Below, piece after piece: positions 1-6,715 of a stretch of 10,691 nucleotides of DNA. The position numbers were made by a program, and so were the translations under genes. Position 1 is the first letter of the stretch. Each line of letters starts with the position of its first letter. A model generated the notes under the pieces. The model was not told where the DNA came from and searched no databases. It was given only the letters and a program-made list of their open reading frames with translations. Origin of the DNA: Bacilli bacterium (GTDB lineage Bacteria > Bacillota_I > Bacilli_A > RFN20 > CAG-288); the NCBI GenBank assembly GCA_900769965.1, contig CAAGIQ010000112.1:1-10691 (forward strand), in the 5' to 3' direction.

Positions 1-80
1 CTACTACGTTCTATTGCTAAATCTTTATCGTAATTAGCGTTATATAGATATCCTTTTTGAGCTTTTTCTTTTTCAGTCAT
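1..80 (-). CDS. Sugar O-acetyltransferase (maltose/galactoside type), 5' end only
   Basis: Reading the minus strand from an ATG at 78-80 gives 26 codons open to the window edge, beginning MTEKEKAQKG and continuing YLYNANYDKDLAIERS. This matches the N-terminal 'mac' segment (MTEKEK...LYDANYD..L..ER) of maltose O-acetyltransferase and related LacA/Maa enzymes. These transfer acetyl from acetyl-CoA to a sugar hydroxyl, using a left-handed hexapeptide beta-helix that would lie outside the window. The start lies 13 bases downstream of the stop of the GNAT gene on the same strand, so the two are probably co-transcribed. The ribosome binding site is only a weak purine run. The family call rests on this short segment alone. 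Confidence 0.75.
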   Translation of the reverse strand, partial: MTEKEKAQKGYLYNANYDKDLAIERS

Positions 81-93
81 ATATTTTTCTTTT

Positions 94-1119
94 CTATTCT
101 TTTATGAATATTTCCGAATCAAATGTAACACTTCCATCTCTTTTTGTATAGGTGGAGTCTTTATAATGAACAAAACCAAGTTTTTCTAGTACTTTTATGC
201 TGCCTTTGTTTTCTTTAGCGGCTTCACTTATAAATCTAACGTGCCTGTTTTTAGACTCGATATATTCCATCATCGCTTTTGAGGCTTCGGTGGTATAGCC
301 TTTATTCCAGTCATCGTAGTTTATTGAATAAGATAGCTCATAAGCATCATACTCTAGGTTTTTTGCTAAGGAAACTACTCCTATTACATGATCATCCTCT
401 TTGCTGATAACCAGCATTATATATTTCGAAGTTGAGTTAGGATCGTTTAATCTTAAAAATTTTGTCGCATCTTTTGGATGCTGAACCGGTTTATTTAATA
501 AGTATTTATAAACTCTTTCATCTCCTAGAAAAGAGAACATATCTTCATAGTCGTACGCCATAGCTCTTCTAAGCTTAAGTCTTTTAGAATAAACCCATTC
601 TTCTTTTAAATTTATGAAGTAACGTTCGACAATGTTATCTTCTTCAATAACTGAAGATTCATATATTCCGTTGTTGTTCAGTATAGTTTTTCTTGAACCG
701 ATATTAGAGCTATCACAAGTTATTAATACCTTGTTGATACCAAGCTTTTTGCATTCTTCTAAAGCTAAAGAAAGCATCTTAGTAGCGTAACCTTTCTTTC
801 GACAAGAAGGTCTAATTCCATAGCCTATATGCCCACCTTCTAAAAGTATTCTTTCGCTGAGGTGATGTCTTATATTTATTGCGCCCACAACCTTATCTTC
901 ATTTTCATCATAAAGGAAGAAAGTCGAGTCTTTTACATACCCGTCTTTATCTTCTTTGAGCTCTAGATTATCTAAATAGTAAGAAAAATCATCTACAGGA
1001 TTTTTGAATATAGCATAAGGAGAAGAGTTAGTTTTATTTCTATCTATATCTTCTTTCCATTCTTTTATCATCTCTGTAATTTGAGATTTATATTCTAAAG
1101 ACGCTTTTATTAGTTTCAT
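94..1119 (-). CDS. Tandem GNAT-domain N-acetyltransferase
   Basis: A 341-residue cytoplasmic protein made of two GCN5-related acetyltransferase domains. Domain 1 (about residues 1-170) carries the acetyl-CoA loop in IGYGIRPSCRKKGYATKML (98-116) and the downstream CDSSNIGSRKTILNNNGIY stretch (135-153), typical of free-standing GNATs. Domain 2 (about 178-341) is of the RimJ/RimL-like kind: it opens SKRLKLRRA and has the loop DDWNKGYTTEASKAMMEY (269-286) and the ENKGSIKVLEKLGF helix (303-316). Usual single GNATs are about 150-180 residues, so this is a fused pair. GNATs of this type acetylate amines, but the substrate (small molecule, antibiotic or protein N-terminus) cannot be read from the sequence. 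It precedes the sugar O-acetyltransferase on the same strand. The start has only a weak GGGAT ribosome binding site, yet no better start exists and the domain begins at residue 1. Confidence 0.85.
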   Translation of the reverse strand: MKLIKASLEYKSQITEMIKEWKEDIDRNKTNSSPYAIFKNPVDDFSYYLDNLELKEDKDGYVKDSTFFLYDENEDKVVGAINIRHHLSERILLEGGHIGYGIRPSCRKKGYATKMLSLALEECKKLGINKVLITCDSSNIGSRKTILNNNGIYESSVIEEDNIVERYFINLKEEWVYSKRLKLRRAMAYDYEDMFSFLGDERVYKYLLNKPVQHPKDATKFLRLNDPNSTSKYIMLVISKEDDHVIGVVSLAKNLEYDAYELSYSINYDDWNKGYTTEASKAMMEYIESKNRHVRFISEAAKENKGSIKVLEKLGFVHYKDSTYTKRDGSVTFDSEIFIKE

Positions 1120-1173
1120 AATTTATCCCATGTATAGATAACATTTTATATTGTTTATGATTGCTTTTCATCC

Positions 1174-1199
1174 ATTATAAATTGGATAAGCTTTGTCAA
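1174..1199 (-). promoter_or_regulatory. Candidate promoter of the GNAT gene
   Basis: On the minus strand there is a perfect -35 TTGACA (1194-1199) and a perfect -10 TATAAT (1174-1179), about 55 bases upstream of the GNAT start codon. The two boxes are only 14 bases apart, shorter than the usual 16-18, so either the promoter is weak or a neighbouring hexamer serves as the -10. It lies between the palindromic structure at 1226-1279 and the gene. Confidence 0.4.
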
Positions 1200-1225
1200 T
1201 GGTTAATTGATGAAGAGTCACATTC

Positions 1226-1279
1226 AACATCCATAGTCTTTTGAGCATGCTCAAAAGACTGGCGTTAGCCAGTGATGTT
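1226..1279. repeat. Nested palindromic (cruciform-like) structure beside the IS end
   Basis: AACATC (1226-1231) pairs with GATGTT (1274-1279) and encloses two hairpins. The first is a perfect 26-base palindrome (1235-1260) whose centre is GAGCATGCTC. The second is ACTGGC-GTTA-GCCAGT (1258-1273). The hairpins share ACT at 1258-1260, so they compete for those bases. The outer stem may continue as CATTC (1221-1225) with GAATG (1293-1297). No T-run follows on either strand, so this is not an ordinary intrinsic terminator. It resembles REP-like or recombination-site palindromes, which are known insertion targets of some IS110-family elements. Confidence 0.7.
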
Positions 1280-1313
1280 TAAATTTGCTTCCGAATGAAT
1301 TACAATATTGGTG

Positions 1314-2501
1314 CTACTCTGAATAGTATGCACCGTTAGTCATCATCGAATAGATGATGCGAGCCAGCTTTGTACAGGCGGCTATCTTGGCGGCCTTCTG
1401 GCAGAGGCCGTCATTTTTCTTTTTGGCGACAAACCTCCCGATCCTTGAATCCGGATAATGTGTGAGTATGTTGGTTACGCAGAGATACAGCGTACATCTT
1501 AGGAACTTGTTCCCCTTCTTGGTTATGTGCAGGTGTTCGCCGGTGTTCTTTCCTGACTGGAGCACCATAGGATCAAGCCCGATGTAGGCCACGAACGCCT
1601 TGATATCGTTGTATTTGGATATATCACCGATCTCCGCGATGAGCCTCAGCGCTGATGTGTCTCTTATTCCAGGTATCGATTTGAGCAACTGGAATTCGGG
1701 AAGCTTCGCTGCTATCTCGAGCATCCTTTCAAGCACTTCCTTGAGCCTTTCCTTTTCACGTCTGACTCTTTTCGCCATCTCGACGGTTTCCTGTACAAGA
1801 TATGAGTCCGATGTACATCCTGAGTTGTGAGTTTTGGTATATTCGATGACATCTTCGATTAGATCATCCTTTGTCGTATGTCGTCCGAGGTGAACGCCCT
1901 CGATTGCCGATGCGACACCTCTTCTTGTTTTGATTTGGGATGGATGTCCGAACTTGATGACGATGCTTAGGGATGCCCTGGAATCATATGCCATCACTTG
2001 ATCGAATAGCGGCCAGACAGCATCAAGACACCGATGATATCGGTTCTTTTCCTCTACGGCTACACCTAATTCATACTGATACTGCCTGCTCATCTCCTTC
2101 AGGTCTGAATACGTCTGATCCGGAATCGACAGTGGACGCAGCGGTCTTCCGTAGTAGACCTTAGCGATGGTAGAACAGTCAAGCGAATCGTTCTTGGTCG
2201 GCCTGATTTCGGCCTTCCTCATCTTAGCTGATTCAAGCGGTGATATCTGATAGATGGTGAAACCGAAGTCGATGAGGAATGCCATCAATGGCATTGCATA
2301 GACACCAGTGAACTCGTAGACGACCGATGGATTCACTCCGGTCTTCTCTTTCAGTATCGATGCCAGCTCAGATATCTTCTTATAACCTTCCATGTTGTGT
2401 TCGAATTTGAATGCTTTCCCAAGCGGTTTGCCTGAAGATAAGAAACCTTGGGCATGGCTGCATCCCTTCGACACGTCAAAACTGATAATTGGTCCTTCCA
2501 T
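1314..2501 (-). CDS. IS110-family transposase/recombinase (RuvC-like DEDD plus Tnp20 serine domain)
   Basis: A 395-residue recombinase that cuts and rejoins element and target DNA, guided in this family by a bridge RNA. The N-terminal RuvC-like DEDD domain shows SFDVSK (Asp9), VYEFTGVY (Glu63) and KNDSLDCSTIA (Asp105, Asp108). A middle region rich in charged helices (about 230-265) leads to the C-terminal transposase_20 domain. That domain contains LLKSIPGIRDTSALRLIAEIG (272-292), AFVAYIGLDPMVLQSGK (302-318) with the presumed catalytic Ser316, and ITKKGNKFLR (326-335). All key residues are present and the frame is intact, so the gene looks functional. The ORF stays open to 2621, but the start at 2501 is preferred: it follows AAAGGAGG by five bases and begins right at the family's conserved N-terminus. 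The extra 40 residues would read through the non-coding leader. Codon use and GC differ from the flanking genes. Confidence 0.95.
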   Translation of the reverse strand: MEGPIISFDVSKGCSHAQGFLSSGKPLGKAFKFEHNMEGYKKISELASILKEKTGVNPSVVYEFTGVYAMPLMAFLIDFGFTIYQISPLESAKMRKAEIRPTKNDSLDCSTIAKVYYGRPLRPLSIPDQTYSDLKEMSRQYQYELGVAVEEKNRYHRCLDAVWPLFDQVMAYDSRASLSIVIKFGHPSQIKTRRGVASAIEGVHLGRHTTKDDLIEDVIEYTKTHNSGCTSDSYLVQETVEMAKRVRREKERLKEVLERMLEIAAKLPEFQLLKSIPGIRDTSALRLIAEIGDISKYNDIKAFVAYIGLDPMVLQSGKNTGEHLHITKKGNKFLRCTLYLCVTNILTHYPDSRIGRFVAKKKNDGLCQKAAKIAACTKLARIIYSMMTNGAYYSE

Positions 2502-2506
2502 GTGGA

Positions 2507-2514
2507 CCTCCTTT
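2507..2514 (-). promoter_or_regulatory. Shine-Dalgarno fixing the transposase start
   Basis: On the minus strand AAAGGAGG stands five bases before the ATG at 2499-2501. No comparable site precedes the upstream in-frame ATG at 2619-2621, so the shorter 395-residue product is the right model. Confidence 0.85.
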
Positions 2515-2639
2515 CTGGATTTCCTATCATGGACTGGGTTCCTCTCATCGGTGCGTTCCTTTTTTTCTGGTCGTGATACGGGATCTGTCTTAGTCCCAAT
2601 TGGGTATAAACAGGATTTCACAAGGATAAGGGGAATGGA

Positions 2640-2782
2640 AAATTTTATAATACGGAATCATAGTTCCTAAAAAGGATACTTTCACATTCCCGGATCAGTC
2701 TTCGCATGCCTACGAAGAAAAAGATCAGGAGACTCCATATGTCTCCATCCATGCTAGTAACATTATTCTATAACGAATGTTA
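2640..2782 (-). ncRNA. Candidate IS110 bridge RNA region
   Basis: IS110-group elements encode a bridge RNA in the non-coding end upstream of the recombinase. This leader has at least four hairpins in series. TAACATT/AATGTTA encloses an 11-base loop (2758-2782). GGAGAC/GTCTCC has a 7-base loop (2728-2746). TCTTCG/CGAAGA has an 8-base loop (2699-2718). The fourth is a longer stem with an internal loop (2653-2692): CGGAAT with ATTCCCG outside, AGTTCC with GGATACT inside, and an unpaired 3/5-base loop between. A stem with an internal loop is the form expected of a target- or donor-binding loop. The exact RNA ends and guide assignments cannot be determined here. Confidence 0.45.
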
Positions 2783-2787
2783 GTCGC

Positions 2788-2805
2788 GAACACCCTAGGG
2801 TGTTC
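2788..2805. repeat. Perfect 18-bp palindrome
   Basis: GAACACCCTAGGGTGTTC is a perfect 18-base inverted repeat with no spacer. It lies just outside the provisional right end of the insertion sequence and about 45 bases beyond the operon terminator. It has no T-run, so it is not a terminator. It may be a protein binding site, part of the target of the IS, or a remnant of a REP-like element together with the structure at 1226-1279. Confidence 0.75.
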
Positions 2806-2849
2806 CTCATGGTATGAATCCAGATAGAAATATCCTGATCTAAGTATAG

Positions 2850-2878
2850 AAAAAGAGGATGACTTTTGATCATCCTCT
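2850..2878 (-). terminator. Intrinsic terminator of the six-gene operon
   Basis: On the minus strand AGAGGATGA (stem, 2870-2878), a 7-base loop and TCATCCTCT (2854-2862) form a perfect 9-bp hairpin running directly into TTTT. It lies about 20 bases after the stop codon of the binding-protein gene and is correctly oriented to end that transcript. Confidence 0.88.
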
Positions 2879-2900
2879 AAAATAATTCATCAATCAATTA

Positions 2901-4016
2901 TTATTTAACTTTTTTAGCAGCTTCAACAACGTATGAGAAGTCAACGGCTTCAGCAACTGTCTTCTTAACTTTATCAGCGTTTCCACCCTTTAAAGCAGAA
3001 TTTCTGATGTTTTCAGCATAAGCATAACCTTTGCCATCAGCTTTTTCGCAGAGTTCGAGTTGTTTTTCAGCACCGAGCCAGACAGCGATATCGGTAGCGA
3101 TTGTGCTAGCAGAAACGGCACCAGCTGTACAAACTTCAGTAGCGGTAGCAGCAGCGGCTGGATCGTTTTGTCTCTTTGTCATACCTTTAACTAAACCAAC
3201 CATGAATTTCTTGAAGGCGTCTTCATGATTCTTTAAGAATTCGGTATTAACAGCCCATGTAGATGGAGTGTAAGATTCAGACATATGAGTTGAAGTCTTA
3301 GCAACTGTGACATATTTAGCTGTATCTTTTTCTAAGGTTGTGGCAACTGGAGCGAAAGCGACGCAGAAGTCATAAGCACCGGAATTCATACCAGCGGTAA
3401 CGTTAGCGTTAGAGACGTCGAAGATTTCAACTTTGTTGGTATCGATATAGTTGGTTTCAGCTAAGCCAGCTGGGAGCTTTGTACCATCGGAACCCATATA
3501 CCAGATCTTTTGACCATCGGCTAAGTTAGAATTGAGTTTATTTAATAAGTTGTTCCAGAATGAACCTGGGGTAGCAGCGATTTCAAGACCGACTTTTGAA
3601 CCTTTTAAAGCAGCGACTAAATCAGCTTCGGAAGATTGAAGTGTTAAATTACCACCTTTACCTTCTTTACGGGCGATTAATCTATCATCGTCTGTTAAGT
3701 TATCAAGAGCGATGAGCTTCATGGTTGAATTTTCAGTGAAGTAGTTCCAGGCAACACCATTACCTAAGAAACCGACATCTAAACTACCGGATAAAACAGC
3801 AGCAGCAACGTTTGGACCGGAAGCGTTAGAGTATTCAACTTTAACACCAGCTTCTTCGAAATAACCTTCGTTAACAGCGGTCATACCAGCAGAAGCACCG
3901 AAGTTTGGTTGGAAACCAACTTTAACAGTTTCCATTTCTCCTTTACCACAGGAAGCTAATCCACCTGTGATCAATAAGGCGCAAGCACCTAATGCTAAGA
4001 ATTTTACGTTTTTCAT
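2901..4016 (-). CDS. Substrate-binding lipoprotein of a NitT/TauT-type ABC transporter
   Basis: A 371-residue extracellular binding protein of the SsuA/TauA/NMT1-like group, which captures nitrate, sulfonates, taurine, thiamine precursors and similar small molecules. Residues 1-22 are a lipoprotein signal (MKNVKFLALGACALLITGGL followed by AS) and the lipobox LASC places the lipidated Cys at 23. The mature part starts with the family pattern VKVGFQPNFGASAGMTAVNEGYF and later has AAVLSGSLDVGFLGNGVAW, the usual ligand-cleft segments. AGGAGG (4026-4031) lies nine bases before the ATG. It is the last gene of the operon, 48 bases after the ATPase and just before the terminator. The wider spacing and strong ribosome binding site fit the high expression usual for binding proteins. 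The ligand is not evident from sequence. Confidence 0.9.
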   Translation of the reverse strand: MKNVKFLALGACALLITGGLASCGKGEMETVKVGFQPNFGASAGMTAVNEGYFEEAGVKVEYSNASGPNVAAAVLSGSLDVGFLGNGVAWNYFTENSTMKLIALDNLTDDDRLIARKEGKGGNLTLQSSEADLVAALKGSKVGLEIAATPGSFWNNLLNKLNSNLADGQKIWYMGSDGTKLPAGLAETNYIDTNKVEIFDVSNANVTAGMNSGAYDFCVAFAPVATTLEKDTAKYVTVAKTSTHMSESYTPSTWAVNTEFLKNHEDAFKKFMVGLVKGMTKRQNDPAAAATATEVCTAGAVSASTIATDIAVWLGAEKQLELCEKADGKGYAYAENIRNSALKGGNADKVKKTVAEAVDFSYVVEAAKKVK

Positions 4017-4064
4017 TGTTTATTACCTCCTAAATATTATTAACAATTTACGTTTTAGCCTAAA

Positions 4065-4970
4065 TTAATGAGTTCCACTATCGAGATACATCTTGTAGAC
4101 GACATCCCAGATGTGGTTACGATATTCTTGGAATTTTTCATCAAGTTTTGTAGCTTGAGTACGTGGGAATGGAAGATCGATATCGATGATTTCCTTAACT
4201 TGTCCTGGTCTAGCTGACATGATGATAACTCTTGTGGCGAGAAGAACGGCTTCATCGACATCGTGGGTAATGAAGAAGCATGTTTTCTTTTCGCTTTCCC
4301 AAGTTTGTAATAAGTCTTCTTGTAATTGCGAACGGGTTTGGGCATCAAGAGCACCAAATGGTTCATCTAATAACAAGACTTCTGAATTGAGAGCATAGGC
4401 TCTAGCGATAGCGACTCTTTGTTTCATACCACCGGATAATTGTTTTGGATAGTGGTTTTCAAATCCGTTAAGTCTAACCATGTTGATATATTTTTGAGCC
4501 ATGGCTTCTCTTTCGATTTTGGTGTATGGAACAAGTTTTGTCTTTTGGACTAAATTGCCATTCTCATCTTTAACCATTACTGGTTCTTCTTTACCGGTTT
4601 CCTTGTTAACTTCAGTAACTAATACTTTATGTTTCAAGAATTTTGTTCCGTATAAGATGTTCTTTTTAACGGTTAACCAAGGGAATAAGGCGTATTGTTG
4701 GAAGATAACACCTCTATCTGGTCCTGGACCTAAGATCTTACGATGGTGGATCAACGCTTCACCGCTTGTTGGTTGTTCCAAACCGGCGATGATGTTAAGA
4801 AGTGTTGTTTTACCACAACCAGAAGGACCAACGACGCAGATAAATTCGTTTTTCTTAATATCGAGGTTAACACCGTTTAAAGCGATGACATCATCTCTAC
4901 CTTCAACTTCGTAGACTTTTCTAACGTTATCGATTTTAATAACGGTTTTTGGTTCTTTTACTTCACTCAT
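4065..4970 (-). CDS. ATP-binding protein of a NitT/TauT-type ABC transporter, with an insert
   Basis: A 301-residue cytoplasmic ATPase that powers the importer. Motifs: Walker A GPSGCGKTT (48-56), Q-loop VIFQQYALFPWLTV (88-101), signature LSGGMKQR (178-185), Walker B VLLLDEP (198-204), D-loop GALD (206-209) and H-loop His236. It resembles SsuB/TauB/NrtD, where FQ..LLPWLTV is typical. It is longer than those proteins (about 250-260 residues). About 35 extra residues, highly charged and including EVNKETGKEEP and VKDENGNLVQKTK, lie at roughly 113-150 between the Q-loop region and the signature helix. This part of the helical subdomain faces the permease. AGGAGG (4979-4984) precedes the ATG by eight bases and touches the stop of the permease gene; the coding regions are 15 bases apart. 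Confidence 0.93.
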   Translation of the reverse strand: MSEVKEPKTVIKIDNVRKVYEVEGRDDVIALNGVNLDIKKNEFICVVGPSGCGKTTLLNIIAGLEQPTSGEALIHHRKILGPGPDRGVIFQQYALFPWLTVKKNILYGTKFLKHKVLVTEVNKETGKEEPVMVKDENGNLVQKTKLVPYTKIEREAMAQKYINMVRLNGFENHYPKQLSGGMKQRVAIARAYALNSEVLLLDEPFGALDAQTRSQLQEDLLQTWESEKKTCFFITHDVDEAVLLATRVIIMSARPGQVKEIIDIDLPFPRTQATKLDEKFQEYRNHIWDVVYKMYLDSGTH

Positions 4971-4985
4971 TTTCCTTACCTCCTA

Positions 4986-5879
4986 TTATTTCCACTTTGT
5001 TAATTTCTTTTCGGCGAATAATAGAATCTTATCTAAGATGATTCCGAAGGCACCAAGGATAATGATACCCATGATAGCAACACCGAAGTTAAGGTTAGAA
5101 GCTTGAGATTGAATCATAGCACCTAAGCCATAGGTAGTACCGGTTAATTCCGCAGCAACTAAGGTAGTTAATGCAGCACCGACACCTAAACGCATAGCTG
5201 TTAAGATGAATGGGAAAGAAGATGGAACGATAACATCTAAGAATAAGTTCTTATCTTTAGCACCAAATGTATAGGCGGCTTTGACAAGAGTTAAATCGAC
5301 GTTCTTAACGCCTTGATAGATAGTAACTGTCATGGTTAAGAAACAAGCGATAAAGATGATTACGTATTTTGGACCTTCACCAACACCCATACCGAAGACG
5401 ATAAGTGGAACGTAAGCGATAGGTGGGATACATCTTAAGAATTGAATGACTGGATCGACAACAGCTCTAACCGGTCTATACCATGCCATCAAGAATGCTA
5501 ATGGGATAGAAGCGACGATTGCGATAGCATAACCTATCAATACGCGGCTAAAGGAGTATCCCATATGTTTCCAAAGAACACCGGTTTCAAAGGCGGCTCT
5601 AACGAAGGCTTTCCAAACTTCCTGAGGATTTGATAAGAATCCATCTGGTGTAGTCGCGCCGTAGATAAACCATAAGATGATGATGACGACAAGACCGGCA
5701 AGACCGACTGCTAAAGTCTTCCATGGTTGCCAGTTTCCAAAGTCTTTCATCTTCTTTGGTCCGCTAGTTTCAGCGGTATTAGTTGGTTTTGGTAACTTGT
5801 TGATATCAACACTTGCTACTTCAGCTTTATGAGCTTCTTCTCTTTCAATTAAGAAGCGTGGCTTTTGTAATTTTTTCAT
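4986..5879 (-). CDS. Permease of a NitT/TauT-type ABC transporter
   Basis: A 297-residue inner-membrane protein of the SsuC/TauC type (BPD_transp_1 domain). After a polar cytoplasmic N-terminal tail of about 50 residues come roughly six membrane segments, near 54-74, 108-132, 142-164, 169-189, 222-246 and 266-288. The cytoplasmic coupling loop is the EAA-like AAYTFGAKDKNLFLDVIVPS (201-220), which contacts the ATPase. LRCIPPIAYVPLIVFGMGVGE (148-168) is typical of this permease family. Only one permease gene is present, so the transporter would use a homodimer, as in TauC/SsuC systems. It starts 15 bases after the NagB-like gene behind a GGAAGGAAAGG ribosome binding site, which ties the transporter to the enzyme genes in one transcript. 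Confidence 0.93.
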   Translation of the reverse strand: MKKLQKPRFLIEREEAHKAEVASVDINKLPKPTNTAETSGPKKMKDFGNWQPWKTLAVGLAGLVVIIILWFIYGATTPDGFLSNPQEVWKAFVRAAFETGVLWKHMGYSFSRVLIGYAIAIVASIPLAFLMAWYRPVRAVVDPVIQFLRCIPPIAYVPLIVFGMGVGEGPKYVIIFIACFLTMTVTIYQGVKNVDLTLVKAAYTFGAKDKNLFLDVIVPSSFPFILTAMRLGVGAALTTLVAAELTGTTYGLGAMIQSQASNLNFGVAIMGIIILGAFGIILDKILLFAEKKLTKWK

Positions 5880-5894
5880 TTATACCTTTCCTTC

Positions 5895-6713
5895 CTATTT
5901 AGCTAATTCTTCAGGAACACCTATACGGGCATCTTTATGTCTTTGTAATAATGAAGCTGGGAAATCGATGCTTGGTTCACCGAATGCCGCTCTTCTAATT
6001 ACTGAACGATGCCAATTTCTGAAGCAGTAAAGCCTAATCTTTTTACTGTTCAAAATTTGCTTTAGGCCTATAGTTACACAATAGGTTGGCATAAGATAGT
6101 AAGCACCATCGTATTCATCCATCGAATTAACCACTCTTGTTTCTTCGCTAATCTTTTGTACTCTTACAGTTGAATTAACGAAATCTTCTTCACTGATATC
6201 TTCATTTTCAAATGGTGGTTCATTGAAAGCTATGTGTCCAGTTATACCGATTCCACCGAAGCAGCAATCAACTCCACCATGATCTAAGATAACTTTATCG
6301 ATAAATTCAGCGTTATCTTTTGTCGGGAAGATTCTTTGAGATTCATCCATTATTAGATCTTTATCGATTTTGTTATAGCAGATGTTATACATTATCCCTT
6401 TGAACGATAGAGGATGAGAAGGAGAAATCAACTCGTTGTTCTCATCTAGATATTCATCCATATTTATAAAGGTAACATCGTGAAGGCTAATTCTTCTCGA
6501 ATTAACCATTTCAACGAAATACTTATATTGACCAACTGGACCTAATGGGCAGATGAACAAAGTTCTTTCGTTCCTTGAGTTATGATCAACAATAATGTTA
6601 ACCATCTCTTCAGCCATAGCTTTAAATGTCTTCTCTTTATCCTCGAAAACATCGATAGCAACTTTTCCGTGTTTTATATCTTCACCGGAAATTTTCAAAA
6701 ACTCTTTATCCAT
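5895..6713 (-). CDS. NagB-like isomerase/deaminase homolog with altered active site
   Basis: A 272-residue member of the glucosamine-6-phosphate deaminase (NagB) fold family. Family signatures: TFINMDEY (81-88, E. coli VTFNMDEY, Asp72 = Asp86), GGIGITGHIAFNEP (153-166, E. coli GGVGNDGHIAFNEP), TRVVNS (192-197) and FPASLLQRH (251-259). His143 and Glu148 of E. coli are kept (His160, Glu165), but catalytic Asp141 of DGH is Thr158. The phosphate-contacting parts also differ: the TGGTP loop is LGPVG (57-61), Arg172 falls at Met198/Asp199, and Lys208 falls at His235 in a gapless local match. The family call is firm. Glucosamine-6-phosphate deamination is doubtful, and the substrate may lack a phosphate. 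The start is two bases after the LarA-like stop, so the genes are probably translationally coupled. Confidence 0.85.
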   Translation of the reverse strand: MDKEFLKISGEDIKHGKVAIDVFEDKEKTFKAMAEEMVNIIVDHNSRNERTLFICPLGPVGQYKYFVEMVNSRRISLHDVTFINMDEYLDENNELISPSHPLSFKGIMYNICYNKIDKDLIMDESQRIFPTKDNAEFIDKVILDHGGVDCCFGGIGITGHIAFNEPPFENEDISEEDFVNSTVRVQKISEETRVVNSMDEYDGAYYLMPTYCVTIGLKQILNSKKIRLYCFRNWHRSVIRRAAFGEPSIDFPASLLQRHKDARIGVPEELAK

Positions 6714-6715
6714 AT

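Larger units (their letters stand above)
1298..2779 (-). mobile_element. IS110-family insertion sequence (ends provisional)
   Basis: The element holds one recombinase gene on the minus strand, a long structured non-coding leader (2502 to about 2780) and a short trailing end. It has no long terminal inverted repeats, the usual arrangement of the IS110 group. The block is visibly richer in GC than its flanks. The ends are provisional: they are placed at two copies of CGAATG (1292-1297 and 2774-2779), which could be the shared core left by insertion. A hexamer match between two such stretches can easily arise by chance. It sits between the terminator of the transport operon and the promoter of the GNAT gene and interrupts no visible coding region. 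Confidence 0.6.

Noticed and set aside
2502..2621. N-terminal extension of the transposase ORF, adding 40 residues
   Set aside because: A perfect Shine-Dalgarno precedes the ATG at 2501, the family N-terminus begins there, and the extension overlaps the structured non-coding leader.
1600..2670. Plus-strand open frames opposite the transposase (1600-1830, 1973-2164, 2392-2670)
   Set aside because: They lie antisense to a clear recombinase gene, and their translations show no recognisable domain.
3960..4060. TPP riboswitch, considered because the binding protein resembles NMT1/THI5 proteins
   Set aside because: The 48-base gap before the binding-protein gene and the operon leader are too short or lack THI-box-like sequence.
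4055..4914. Alternative frames over the ATPase gene (4055-4366 minus; 4186-4398 and 4501-4914 plus)
   Set aside because: They overlap a complete ABC ATPase with all motifs and show no family features of their own.
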